From positions 1 through 64,000 of the forward strand of contig JAPQWV010000328.1 of the NCBI GenBank assembly GCA_027422505.1: a stretch of 64,000 nucleotides of DNA. Reading direction: 5' to 3'. Positions 1-11,900 of this stretch are shown in pieces. The stretch comes from Craterostigma plantagineum. Its lineage: Eukaryota > Streptophyta > Magnoliopsida > Lamiales > Linderniaceae. Position 1 is the first letter of the stretch; each line of letters starts with the position of its first letter. A program made the position numbers and the translations under genes. A model generated the notes under the pieces. That model ran no database searches. It was given only the letters and a program-made list of their open reading frames with translations, and was not told the origin of the DNA.

Positions 1-1542
1 TATCCTGAATCTTCAGATATAGATTGTGATCGTATATGTGATTGTATCGAGGATAGCGATCCATCTGAAAAGGAATAAAGAGATATAAAAGTTCATTAGT
101 TCATAATTTTTTATTATAGTCGAAAATGGATTTAATTTCATCAAACTATAATATTGTATCATGTCATGACATGTTTGATGAATTTTGAATTGAAATCATA
201 TGATATGCATATAGGATACTTGATTTTGAAGTTGCAATCGCGAATGTAGTCGATCAATTTTACGATCGAGAAAATTCCGTGTAAATTTACGATCGAGAAA
301 TTATTTCTCAGGTAAATTTACTGTCGAGAAATTTTTTTCGATTGAATAAAATTTTTCGATTTGAAATTTGTCGGGTATGTGATTTTCGATTGTAAGTAAA
401 ATTTTTCGCTGCGATATATTTCTATCGAGAAAGTAGTCAACGAAAGACTAAGTCAATCGTCGAGAAATTTTTCGATCAATTAAGTCCTAAGCGACGAATT
501 TTACGATCGAAAAATTAAGCGTTGAAAAATTAACTTTTCGCTGCTAAATTTTTGCGACCAAATTGAAATTAAATCGAAAATTCTATTTTGCGATAGTATG
601 TTTTACGCTCGATAAAATTTGCATCTAAATTGTCTATTCAGTGCTTAAGTTTTTCGCTCACCAAAAATCCTAATTAGATTTCTCGATGGTAAATAATTTT
701 TCGGTCAAAATCTTCTATCTTATCGACTAAATCAGAATTTTATCGATCCAAAAACTAATTCGATACAAACAGTATCTCAATTAAATCGGAATTCAATTAA
801 GAATGTTTGCGATCAACAAGTTCTTCGATGGCTTCAAACATTCAAAAGCCCAGTTTCATCCAAACTTAAATTTCAGTCGAAGATTCAGATTTTCCGATGA
901 TTCATTCTACCAGATTCATAGAGAATATCGAAACTATCTTAAGTGCAGGCATTAAACTCATATAGAACTCAAAATCAAGCCTAAATCACTACAAAATAGT
1001 TCCGGTTTTTCTCAGTTTTGAAGAACAGTCGAAAATCTAAGTCTAAACATGCGAAAAACTTCAAAATGCAGATGCTAACGAAGATAAATCACACGCAAAT
1101 GTCAAAAGAATCTCATTTCTACCTTAAACAGACAGTTTGGTGTTGAAAATCGAAAGATTTTGAAAAATTTGAGCTGTTTGTGAAAGTTTTTTGCGAGAGA
1201 AATTTTTTGCGATTAGGGTTGCGTGAGAAAAAGTTTTTCGACTGACAAAAAGAACTTTTAATAACTCAATGTAAATCAATGTTGTGTTTGCGATTGGACG
1301 TTTTGCGATTAAATGGATCAGGACCACTACTATTTGCGCTCGAGAAGTTTTTGATTCGAAAATTGCTTCTCAATTCAAATTTTTCGATTGCAAATTATCG
1401 CGGCCAATCAAAATCGTTTCCAACACTGTTTGCGATCGAGAAACTTATGATCGTGAATTAAGTCTTTTATCTAGTTTGTCGAAAGTAAGTACTTCTAAAA
1501 TTTTCAGATTGACCCCTATTTCAAATAAAATCATATTGTAAA
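1..1542. other. AT-rich noncoding tract with TCGA-centred words
   Basis: I see no recognisable gene here. The sequence is AT-rich and full of short words such as CGAGAAA, TTTTTCG and TCGATCG, most densely at about 240-760 and 1290-1450. The same vocabulary fills the leaders of the two copia elements (19.9-20.4 kb and 28.3-28.8 kb) and an LTR fragment at 58.3-58.8 kb. The tract lies beyond the 3' end of the minus-strand copia 1 pol, so it may hold that element's 3' LTR. I could not find termini matching the copia LTR seen at 29225-29574. Bases 1-78 read as a short acidic open frame ending in TAA, too short to interpret. Confidence 0.5.
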
Positions 1543-1836
1543 GCTCCCCCTCAGAAATAAAATAAATGCAATTAACTCCCTGTATTTTCCGTGTAGTAAC
1601 ATCTTGATTCCCTGGCATAAATTAAAAATCTGTACCACTTAGAAAGAAGACGTTAGAAATAATGGAGTTAATCAGCAATTCTTTTAGGGATGAAATATTT
1701 GGTCTGTGACTAGCTCCTTTCCTTGTAGTGTCGACGTCTTGCTCCGTAATTTTGTTTGAAAGAATCTGAAACGCTTAGAGAAAAATGTCAAGAATATTTG
1801 GAGCTAATGCACGATTTTTATATTTGCTCCCCCTCA
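1543..1836 (-). promoter_or_regulatory. two polypurine-tract-like sites of copia 1
   Basis: The minus-strand purine run TGAGGGGGAGC occurs twice, at 1543-1553 and 1826-1836, downstream of the copia 1 pol stop. A purine tract just upstream of the 3' LTR primes plus-strand synthesis in LTR elements. Duplicated tracts of this kind are known in Sirevirus copia elements. The adjoining 3' LTR was not identified, so the role is inferred. Confidence 0.45.
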
Positions 1837-1984
1837 AATGATGCGCAAGAATTGACTAAGTATGCAAGCATATGAAATCAATTTAAGTCACGAGCATATA
1901 ATACACACATTTACTCAGTAAGCACATGTACATGGTCCACGATAACATGTACTTAAAATATTGTGTGAGGGTAAGAGTAATGAA

Positions 1985-2190
1985 AAATTTATCGCATTTC
2001 AACAATTCAGTACCAATGCAATCTAAAATTACATTTAGAATGTGCCATAATAAAGAAAATTTGCATTTATTCAATTCAATGCATATGAAACATAATATTT
2101 CTATCAGAATGTGCGAAATTAGAACAAATTCGCATTTATTCAATTCAACACATATGAAATATAATATTTCATGTCAGAATGTGCGAATAT
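1985..2190. repeat. three imperfect ~68-bp tandem repeats
   Basis: Units contain the words AGAATGTGCG, GCATTTATTCAATTCAA and CATATGAAAYATAATATTTC. The AGAATGTGC anchors fall near 2038, 2107 and 2175, giving a period of about 68 bp. The first unit is degenerate. They lie just 3' of the copia 1 pol stop on the minus strand, in its 3' untranslated region. Confidence 0.6.
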
Positions 2191-2296
2191 TTTAAGTTTA
2201 TTTATTATTTATTTGATATCACGCAAGATAAAGACAAATAAGCATAAACACATAGAATAGAGCATGTGATAGCACAGAAGATCGGTAATGCACATT

Positions 2297-5084
2297 TTAC
2301 GGAAGATTCAACATGCCTAATTTTCCGACAAGTAATTGGAATCGTTTCTCATCCAAAGCCTTGGTGAAAATGTCGGCTAGTTGGAATCCGTGTTCACAAA
2401 ATACATATCTATGGTGCCTTTTTCTACTGATCTTTGATAAAGTGATATCTTATATCTATGTGTTTTGTGCATGAGTGATGAACAGGATTGCAAGTAATGG
2501 CGATGGCACTTTGACTATCACTATATATGGGTATATTATTTAAATTGTACCCATAGTCGCGAAGCTGTGTCCGCGTCCACAGCATTTGGGAGCAACAACT
2601 GGTGGCAGCCACGCATTCCGCTTCGGCCGTCGAAGTTGACACACAATTCTGCTTTTTGGATGACCAACAGACCAGCTTTTCGCCTAGAAATTGAGCGCCA
2701 CCGGACGTGCTTTTCCTATCCATTCGGCAACATGCATAATCAGCGTCAGTGTAGCCAATACGTTTGAAGTTCGTACCCTTTGGATACCATAGTCCAAGGG
2801 TAGAAGTGCCCTTAAGGTAACGTAGGATCCTTTTAACCTCGAGCATATGAGATTCTTTGGGATCGGCTTGAAAATGGGCACATAAGCAGGTGGCAAACAT
2901 GATATCCGGTCGGCTCGAAGTAAGGTAGAGAAAAGATCCAATGATGATGTGATACAGTGTGATGTCGACCGACTTGCCAGAGGGATCGGCATCCAACTTG
3001 CAGCTTGGTGACATAGGAGTGCTGAGAGGCTTGCTCTGGTCTTGATGGAATTTCTTCAAAATATCCTTGATGCATTTTGTCTGACTAATGAAAATTCCAT
3101 CTTCGAGTTGCCTGATTTGTAGTCCTAAAAAGAACTCCATCTCTCCCATGTGAGTCATCTCGAACTAGCTTTTCATTAGATCTCCGAACTTCGTACAAAG
3201 CCGGGGATTAGTTGATCCGAAGATGATGTCGTCGACATATACTTGAACGACCATCAGATCTTTGTCTTGCCATTTGATGAAGAGGATTGTCTCTATCGTT
3301 CCTCGTATGAATCCAGACTTCACGAGGAATTCACTCAGGACATCATACCAAGCACGTGGGGCTTGTTTTAGTCCATAGAGAGCTTTACCCAAGCGATAGA
3401 CGTGATCGGGATGTTCTTGATCAACGAAGCCTTCTGGCTAAGCAACGTAGACTTCTTCTTTTAACACGCCGTGGAGAAAGGCGGTCTTAACATCCATCTG
3501 ATAGACTTTGAAGTCTTTGTGAGCCGCATAAGCCAGGAGAAAGCTGATAGCTTCGATTCGGGCAACATTAGCATATGTCACGTCGTAGTCGATGCCTTCT
3601 TGTTGATTGTATCCCTTCGCAACTAGCCTTGCTTTGTTCCGGATCACTTCCCCATCTTCATTTTTCTTGTTTTTGAATACCCATTTAGTTCCAACTATTG
3701 TTTTCCCATGTGGACGGGGTACCAAGGTCCACACTTGAAGATGTTCGAATTGGTTGATTTCCTCTTGCATCGCAATTATCCGATCCGGGTCTCATAGTGC
3801 GTCTGCTACCTTAGTAGGCTCGTTTTGGCTCAGGAAGCAGCTAAATAGACTGTGTTGACGACGTGTCCTCACTCCATCCGAAGGATCACCAATTATCTGA
3901 TCAACCAGGTGACCTCTAGTCCAGTTGCACTCATGAGGCAAGGTTGAAGTCGACGCGTCAGCCATCTGTGGGTCTAGATTTCCTATAGTCTCCGATTGAT
4001 CATTTGTTTGAGGAAGTTCCAATACTGCACTTGGATCGATCGTCTCTGATGATACTTCCTCGATGACCACTGTAGGTTCTTCGTTATTCTGTGGCAATTC
4101 TGAATCGGGTGGGTAGAGATATGAGAAGAACTTGGTACGTCGGTCTCGTCGGGTGGGGAATCCACTATAGGCGTAACAGTGCATGACCGATGTACTAGTT
4201 CGAAGAGAGAATCCAAATCGTCTAATACAAGTCTCGTTGCTTCTTCTGACGTTGAATTCGGAGTTGTTGCCATCTTCTGTTGGTTTTGTGCCAACACACA
4301 GTGATTACGGGTTCTGAGATGTTGTCTTCAGAAACCAACGGGTTAAGTCGGGTCCTGAACTGAGTTGTGTAGGAGCTATCTGGTTAGGCACGGGTCCTGG
4401 ACTGAACTAACCAGAAGCCATATCTGCCACTTCATGGAAAGTGACATATAGCTTTCCTAAATTGTTCGGTTGGACTTGATGTGTACTCGGTACGCTTTTG
4501 ATGTTGAAGAATACCCGACGAAAGTTGCTTGATGCTTTAGGGTCGAACTTTGCACGTTGCTCTCTGTCGTTTTCCACAAAGCACTTGCACCCAAAGACTT
4601 TAAGGAATGAGATGTTGGGCACTCTATTATTCACAATTTCGTACGGAGTCTTGTTGAACCGCTTGTGAACCACCGTCCTGTTTTGGGTAAACCAGGCGGT
4701 ATTGACTGCTTCATCCCATAGAAAGTGTGGAAGTCCTGAATGGATCAGCATTGTACGAGCTGCTTCCACTAGTGTTCGGTTTTTCCTTTCAATGACCCCA
4801 TTTTGTTGAGGTGTTTTGGTAGCTGAAAATTGTTGACTTATTCCAACTTTCTGATAAAATGCACTGAGGTGGTTTTTCCTGAACTCAGTGCCGTTGTCTA
4901 TTCGAATAACTTGAATAGTCTGTTGCAGCAGATTTTGAGTAGTGTTCACAAAGTTGATAATCAAGTCACTGATCTCATCTTTGGTTCGGAGGAACTTTGT
5001 CCACGTGTAGCGAGAGTAGTCATCAACAATCACTAACACATACTTTCTTCCATTGATACTCTGAGTCTGCATCGGCCCACAGAG
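2297..5084 (-). pseudogene. copia 1 pol, 3' half (integrase C-part, reverse transcriptase, RNase H)
   Basis: This is the distal half of a Ty1/copia polyprotein read on the minus strand. In protein order it has the integrase core (TKFLRTKDE, IRIDNGTEF, TPQQNGVIERKNRTLVE; 4407-5084), a serine/threonine-rich linker (3790-4300), reverse transcriptase ([28 protein letters not shown], catalytic YVDDIIFGS) and RNase H (TDADYAGC-like, TAEAECVA, KHIDIRYHFI). It ends with a tail containing ADIFTK and GMLN before a TAA at 2297-2299. The frame is broken several times, including a TAG at 3438-3440 shared with copia 2 and a further stop near 3160. The 5' side is cut by Tekay-1 and continues at 15360. Family assignment is firm; lineage within copia is not assigned. 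Confidence 0.9.
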
Positions 5085-5089
5085 ATCCA
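5085..5089. repeat. target-site duplication of Tekay-1 (left copy)
   Basis: ATCCA at 5085-5089 is repeated at 15355-15359, directly outside the TG...CA ends of the two LTRs. The 5-bp duplication is the usual size for Ty3/gypsy integration, and it defines the ends exactly inside the copia 1 integrase gene. Confidence 0.95.
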
Positions 5090-5755
5090 TGTAGGACCCC
5101 GGTCCCCGCAAGTTAGGTCGGCCAATAAAATTACGTATATGATCTAAGTGATTCTTGTGATTATTTGCATACATGATATATGCTTATGTGATCTTACGAA
5201 TTTCATTCTTACATGTTACGAGAATTTCGTGCAAATACATGATAATGATATGTGCTTACGATGACCCGAGCTCATGAGAGGGATTTTCGAAAATAATAAG
5301 AGAAAGGAAGATGCACTTGATAGATGGGCTAAGACCTCTTATGGACTAGAAATTTATTATTAGTGGGCTAGAACTTAATTTAGGCCCAAAGCCAAGCAAG
5401 TTGGGAGACAAAATTCCCTAATTTAAGGGAAACCCACGCCCATACCATGTTCACCCCTCAATATGTAAGAAAATATCTAATCAAAATAATCCAAACCCCA
5501 TAACCACAATTACAAAACCAACGAAAAGCAAAGCAGAGTAAGGAAGAAAGGCCGAGAGATAGTTCGAACCAAGAATCTCCTCAAACTAGCTTAGGATTTC
5601 GAAATTGGTAAGTGAAACTCCATCCTTAAGCTTTGTAATTTCCGCAAATCTAGTAGTGTTAAATGGTCTAAAGGTAGAAGAGAGGTTTAGAGCTTATAAT
5701 TCTAGGAAGAACAAGCTAAGAATCGTGTTTCGATGGGATGAAGAAGATAATAAAA

Positions 5756-6595
5756 TGTCGAGGTTCATGAGAAATGCATGTCGACATTTTCTAATTCAAA
5801 GGTCGAAATATAATGTCGAATGATAGATAAGAAGTCGACCTATCCGATCGAGATTTATTAAAAGTCGAGATGCCAAGTGAATATTGAAACGATAGGATAA
5901 AATGTCGAGCTCATGTCGACTTCTTCTGTTTCAAATGTCGAGAGATTAAGGAAGAATGTCGAAACCTTGTTAGGAAAGATGCCGAGATCTTTACATATCA
6001 TATATCGACATTTAGATATAAGAAATGTCGAGATCCACCTATAAGAGATGTCGAGGCACAATGTCGAATGATAGCTAAAATGTCGAGCTTACATATCGAG
6101 ATTTATATAATGTCGAGATGTCTAATGATAAATGTCGAAACCATAGTAAGGAAAGATGTCGAAACCATGTTAAGGAAAATGTCGAATGTTAAGATAGAAA
6201 TGTCGAGCTTATATGACGAGACCCACGTTGAGCCATGTCGACATCTTCCTCAAATGTCGAAAGGCAATGTCGAAACCTTTATGCACCTCGACATTTAACT
6301 TCTTCACATCGACATTTTTGCTATGCCCACCTCTCGACATCTTAAGTATGATATCAAATTATATCTCGACATTGGTACATTATAAGTAACCCCGAAAACA
6401 CATATCGAGATCTTTGTAGAATGTAAATGTCGAACCCTTACATGTATCATATCGAGTTGTTATACCAAAACAAATGTCGAGATCTTCAAATAGTCCAAAT
6501 GTCGAATTCTTACACATACAATGTCGAGACTTAATTAACCATGCACCCCGAAATTTATCCACATGTCGAGCGAAATTGAGCGCTAAATGTCGAGA
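5756..6595. repeat. TGTCGA / TCGACA word array in Tekay-1 5' LTR
   Basis: I counted about 30 occurrences of TGTCGA or its complement TCGACA in roughly 840 bp, against less than one expected by chance. Many sit in AATGTCGAGA or AATGTCGAAACC contexts. Spacing is irregular (about 10-60 bp), so this is not a simple tandem repeat. The same array lies at 13196-14035 in the 3' LTR. Confidence 0.9.
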
Positions 6596-7162
6596 TCAAT
6601 TTTAATAATGAATACGAAGTCTTGTAATATCGAAATCCTTACATACAATATTAAGGAAAATATTTCAACACTTTTCAAGAACATAGATAATCTTAGATAA
6701 TGTACTGACATAATAATTTTATGATTAAGGTCGAAAATTAGGAATTTCGCCGAACCAGTAGCAGTTAATCTACGGACTCCAGGTAAGTAGAAATTCAACT
6801 ACGACACTTAACTTGCCTGCGTTCTGAATTATTTGCTCGTGTATTTTATGTGAAATATGCATGTTACGACATGATTTAATTTTACGTATGATGGCATGGT
6901 TTGCATATGTACATGAACATAGCATGAGCACTTGCACGCATGCGTAGTACGTAAGGCGCGAGGTATGAGCGTGCATAAAATCGCCTGTGTGCGATGTATA
7001 CTCACCGATATTGGTGTTGGTGTCGACTCGAATGAAGAGTCACGGCTACCCCTATGCGGCCATGGCGAATGAAGCCATAAGGCCTGTATAAGAGGCTGGG
7101 GGAATACCCCGTATGCGGGAGATGCAACCTGGAGGATGCGGCCCGGGGCACCCGCTGAGTAA

Positions 7163-7321
7163 GGGAAGATTCCTTCGGGTGACCTTCTAGCGTGTAAAAC
7201 ACTACCCGGAGGGAAGATTCCTTCGGGTGACCTCCGTGGTTAGTGGCCTCGGTGTTGGCTACCAGTGAGAAGCGTCCGCGTGGAGGCCACACTGAGTAAG
7301 GGAAGATTCCTTCAGGTGACC
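7163..7321 (+). repeat. three copies of a 22-bp LTR motif
   Basis: GGGAAGATTCCTTCGGGTGA plus CC occurs at 7163-7184 and 7211-7232, and with one change at 7300-7321. It is duplicated in the 3' LTR, and a related copy lies in reverse orientation in the Tekay-3 LTR near 59950-59980. The core GGAAGATTCC is nearly palindromic. Confidence 0.8.
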
Positions 7322-7533
7322 TTCTAGTGTGAGAACCTCCACACTTGAGATCTCTATGATATGGCGCATAGTGGGATAGAAAGCCGAGGGCCCGAATGAA
7401 ATAAGAGCATAAGAAAAAGAGTATGAGTCAGGAGAAGAGTAAGAGTATGAGTAGAAGTGTACGAGCGATAGAAAACGACGACGCGGATTGTCGATCGTTA
7501 GGACATGTGCATACATGCATAATTTCCGCTTAC

Positions 7534-7550
7534 TGAGCCTCGGTGGCTCA
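7534..7550 (+). promoter_or_regulatory. conserved stem-loop in Tekay LTRs
   Basis: TGAGCC-TCGGT-GGCTCA forms a perfect 6-bp stem. Equivalent stem-loops with different loop bases lie at 14974-14990 (3' LTR), 38528-38544 (Tekay-2) and 59752-59768 (Tekay-3). Stem conservation with loop change suggests selection on structure, for example at the RNA 3' end or in the leader. The function is inferred. Confidence 0.5.
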
Positions 7551-7772
7551 TTGTTTATGTTACGTGTTGTAGGTACAGACGATCACGGTACGTGATCCGA
7601 ACTTTATGCGAGGCCAGTCTTTTGAAGCTATCCGGCTGCTTTTGTGGTGGGAGTGTGTGTATGGATGACGACCTGTGAAGGCCGGGCGCATAGGGAGCTT
7701 TTGGCTGCACACACATACACTTGTATTTTGTGTATACACGATTTCGATAATTTGTAGAACGAATTACGAATA

Positions 7773-7795
7773 TTCTTTTGACATGTATATAAGAC
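7773..7795 (+). promoter_or_regulatory. conserved TATA-like block near the LTR 3' end
   Basis: ATTCTTTTGACATGTATATA is matched by ATTCTTTTGACGTGTACATA in Tekay-2 and a similar block in Tekay-3 (both on the minus strand), while flanking bases differ. It contains a TATATAAG-like core. It could be a promoter element or an RNA-processing signal. No start site can be set from sequence alone. Confidence 0.3.
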
Positions 7796-7917
7796 TTCCG
7801 CATGCACTTTTAAAATGAAAAATTTTATTCGCCTTTTTACGTACTCGCACGATAACAAGGCATTAACACTTAGATTTAGAACGGAATACGAGGGCGGGAC
7901 GACGGGTCGTGACAGAG

Positions 7918-7930
7918 TGGTATCAGAGCT
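7918..7930 (+). promoter_or_regulatory. primer binding site (initiator tRNA-Met)
   Basis: TGGTATCAGAGC lies three bases after the 5' LTR end. It is the classical plant retrotransposon site complementary to the 3' end of initiator methionine tRNA, where minus-strand DNA synthesis starts. Confidence 0.95.
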
Positions 7931-8057
7931 TCGGTTGTCCTGCAGACTGTCCATACACACACACTCAAAAGCGCGGAAGCGGCCTTGCTTGTAAGTACCC
8001 TGTTATGTGAATTGCTTGTATGGTTTGATTTATTGGCCTTAGGAATTGTCAGGATAG

Positions 8058-8943
8058 GTGAAAATGGTTAGACTTAGCGGTGAAGGAAGCAGGGAATCTG
8101 ATCAGGGTCGAGATACCAATAATCCCCCTGATAGCCGGGATGCTACCATCCTGCAACTAACCGAATTGGTCCGGCAACAGTCGGCCCAAATCCAGCAGCT
8201 GATCCAACAGCAAAATGCTGGTGGGCAATCAGCTAACCTACCTCCCCCACCTGAACGAATCGAGATGATCGGGGAGAGGTTCAGGAAACTAAATCCTCCA
8301 CTGTTCGAGGATGCTGTAGACCCCACATCTGCCGAGGATTGGCTGAGGACGCTGGAGAACATGTTCCAGCACAGCCGCACCCCGGAGGCGGAAAAGGTCA
8401 TGTGCGCTGCCTACCTGCTAAGGGGGAGCGCCGGACACTGGTGGGAAACCGTCTCAGCCGTCGAAAACCCCCTAACGATGAGCTGGGATAGGTTTAAGGA
8501 GATCTTCAGGGGAAAGTATTACACCGCCCCTGTCAGAGCACAGCGGATGAGTGAGTTCATCCACCTCCGCCAAGGAGCAATGACAGTGGCGGAGTATATC
8601 AGGAAATTCGAGCAGCTCTCAAGGTTTGCCGCTCACATGGTCAGTACGGACGCGCTCAAGATCGAGCGGTTCATGAAGGGTTGAAGCCCGAGCTATACCG
8701 GGATGTGAGCATGGCTGGGATCCAGGGAGCCACATACGCACAAGTGGCTGAAAGGGCGCTTGTGGCGGAGCAGGCAGAGGCTAGAATTGCTCGCGCCCAA
8801 GAAGCCAAGCGCAAGTTCGTACAAGGGCCGCAAGGGAGCGGAAGTAACCCAAAGCGGCAGTTCATTCCCAAGGGTGGAAAACCGAACTTTCAGAATCGAC
8901 CAGGACCACCCCACAGTTTAACCCAAACCAGGGTAGACCCCAG
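8058..8943 (+). pseudogene. Tekay-1 gag (capsid/nucleocapsid)
   Basis: This is the gag part of the gag-pol frame. It opens with a Gln-rich region (residues 30-55, QLTELVRQQSAQIQQL) followed by a retrotransposon gag domain with SAEDWLRTLENMF, AAYLLRGSAGHWWETV and FKEIFRGKYY. The first frame ends prematurely at 8684. The second frame (8681-8986) carries the next part, rich in basic residues, and a further shift before 8944 leads into the zinc-finger region. Both breaks look like single-base indels. The start at 8058 is the first Met ahead of the domain, and 8064 is an equal alternative. Gag forms the virus-like particle and binds element RNA. Confidence 0.85.
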
Positions 8944-11900
8944 TTGGACCTACCCGTATGCCCGAAGTGTGCACGGAGGCACATGAGAGCCTGCAACTCC
9001 CAAAATGCCGTCTGCTTCAAATGTGGCAAGACGGGCCACTATCTGAGGGCATGTCCGGAAGGTGGATCCGGAAGCCAAGTTGGAAACCAAGCAGCACCAC
9101 CAAGGGTACCAGCCAGGGTTTTCACTATAACCTCCGAGGAAGCGGAAAATAACCCGGCAGTGGTGACAGGTACCCTTCTCGTCTATGAGACCCCCACATG
9201 CATCCTAGTCGACTCGGGGGCGACTCACTCATTTGCATCCACTAAGTATGTCACGAGGGTAGGAGTCACGCCTCACCGAGCTGAGTGTGAGTTTAGGGTA
9301 ACAGTTCCAAACGGGAATCCCACCCAAACTAACCACGTCCTACGGGATTGCCCAATAGTGATCGGGAATAAGGAACTACCCATAGACCTCATAATCATTC
9401 CCATGAATGATTATGAGGTGATCCTCGGAATGGATTGGCTATCGAAGTACGGAGCCGTCATAGACTGCCACCGCAAGATAGTCACGCTCAATATGGACGG
9501 GGATGAACCCCTTAAGTTTGTAGGGACTAGTAAGGGGACTATGATCTCTAGGATATCAGCGCTGAAAGCCCAACGACTGATCAGATCAGGGTGCGAGGCC
9601 TATCTGGTATTCGCTACCAAGTCGGAGGAGGACCCCTCTCCGAAACTCGAGGAAGTGCCGGTAGTTAAGGAGTTCCCTGACGTATTCCCCGAGGAATTAC
9701 CGGGACTACCACCCGAGCGAGAAATAGAGTTCGCTATAGATCTGGTACCTGGAGCGGCGCCAGTATCTAAGACCCCCTATCGGCTAGCACCGACGGAGAT
9801 GAAGGAGTTAAAGGACCAACTCGACGAACTCCTGCAGAAGGAGTTCATACGGCCGAGTTTCTCTCCCTGGGGAGCGCCGGTGCTATTCGTGAAGAAGAAA
9901 GATGGGTCTATGCGACTATGCATAGACTACAGGGAGCTGAATAAGTTGACGATCAAGAACAAGTATCCACTCCCTAGGATAGACGATCTATTCGATCAAC
10001 TACAAGGCGCGACAGCTTTCTCCAAGATCGATTTAAGATCGGGCTATCACCAACTGAGGATCCGGAAGGAAGATATCCCGAAGACGGCCTTTAGTACCCG
10101 TTATGGCCACTACGAGTTTCTGGTGATGCCATTCGGGCTGACTAATGCGCCTGCAGCTTTTATGGATTTAATGAACCGGGTGTTCAAACCCTACTTAGAT
10201 AAGTTTGTCATCGTCTTCATTGATGACATCCTAATCTACTCACGGACGAAGGAGGAGCACGAAGAACACCTGAGAACAGTTCTAGGAATACTACGGGACA
10301 AGCAACTATACGCCAAGTTCAAGAAGTGCGAATTTTTGCTCGAACAAGTCGCCTTCTTGGGGCATATAGTATCCGGAGAAGTGAGTTCTGTAGACCCAAA
10401 GAAGATAGAAGCCATTAGCAATTGGCCCAGACCGACGAACGTAACGGAAATACGAAGTTTCCTCGGTCTAGCAGGATACTATAGGAAGTTTATAAAGGAC
10501 TTCTCGAAAATAGCGTCGACACTGACGAGGCTGACCAGGAAGAATACTCCATTTCAATGGACCATGGAATGTGAACGGAGTTTCCAGGAACTGAAGGAAC
10601 GGCTTACGACAGCCCCAGTTCTCACAATGCCTTCGGGAACCGGAGGGTTTACGGTGTATAGTGATGCGTCGAAGAACGGATTAGGGTGCGTACTAATGCA
10701 GAACGGGAACGTGTAGCATACGCTTCCCGCCAATTGAAAGAGTACGAGAAAAATTACCCGACGCACGACCTAGAACTGGCGGCAGTGGTCTTTGCTCTCA
10801 AGATCTGGAGGTATTACCTCTATGGAGAGCGGTGTGAAATATACACGGACCACAAGAGCCTCAAGTACTTCTTTACGCAAAAGGAGCTGAATATGAGGCA
10901 GAGGAGGTGGTTAGAATTAGTCAAGGATTATGACTGCGTAATCAACTACCACCCAGGCAAGGCGAACGTAGTAGCCGATGCCTTAAGCCGAAAAGCAGTC
11001 AGTGCAGAACTGCAACTACTGGAAGTAGAAGTCGTATGCTTAGGCGAAGTTGAGGCGCAGCTAGCGGCCTTAACTTTGCAGCCAACACTGCTGGAGCAAA
11101 TTAAGACAGCGCTAGGAGCAGACGAATTGTACGCAAAAATTAAGGAGGCACAGCCGGAACAAACAACCGGAGACCTCATGATACGGGAAGACGGACGACT
11201 GTATTTCAAGGATCGGTTGTACGTACCAGACAACGCTGAGCTAAGAAAGACGATAATGACGGAAGCCCATACTACTGCATACTCAGTACATCCAGGAGCG
11301 ACGAAGATGTACAGAGGTTTAAAGGAGAACTACTGGTGGCCGGGCATGAAAAAGGACATCGCGACTTTCGTGAGACAGTGCCTGACGTGCCAGCAGATAA
11401 AAGCCGAGCATCAAAGGCCGGCGGGAACCCTCCAACCGTTACCCATTCCGGAATGGAAATGGGATAACATTACTATGGATTTCGTAGTAGGACTGCCGAG
11501 GAACACGAAGGGGCACGGCGCGATTTGGGTAATTGTCGACAGACTCACCAAGTCCGCCCACTTCCTACCTATTAGCACGACGTTTTCCATGGAACGGTAC
11601 GCGGAGCTCTATATTCAAGAGATAGTGCGACTGCACGGCGTTCCATCGTCGATAGTCTCGGATCGCGACTCCAGATTTCTTTCGAAATTCTGGACGAGCT
11701 TGCAAAAGGCGATGGGAACGAAGCTATCTTTTAGTACCGCCTACCATCCACAGACGGACGGTCAGTCCGAGCGAACCATTCAGACCCTAGAGGACATGCT
11801 CCGAGCGTGTGTACTCGATTTCAAAGGGAATTGGAGTAAGTAGCTCCCACTGATCGAGTTCTCATATAACAATAGTTACCACGTCACCATTGGGATGGCA

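Larger units (their letters stand above)
5090..7914 (+). repeat. Tekay-1 5' LTR
   Basis: The LTR starts TGTAGGACCCC and ends GGGTCGTGACA. It contains a dense TGTCGA array (5756-6595), three copies of a 22-bp motif (7163-7321), a stem-loop at 7534-7550 and a TATA-like block near 7773-7795. It has 32 bp (within about 5555-5590) that the 3' LTR lacks. Several short open frames run through it, but they are duplicated exactly in the 3' LTR and show no family motifs. Confidence 0.95.

Noticed and set aside
5756..6595. CRISPR-like array of regularly repeated words
   Set aside because: Spacing is irregular, the repeated unit is six bases and the context is a plant LTR. No cas genes.
5605..7960. Many short open frames inside the Tekay-1 LTRs (e.g. 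5605-5823, 7002-7292, 7259-7516)
   Set aside because: They are duplicated in the second LTR, overlap repeat arrays, lie on both strands and carry no domain motifs. They are chance frames.
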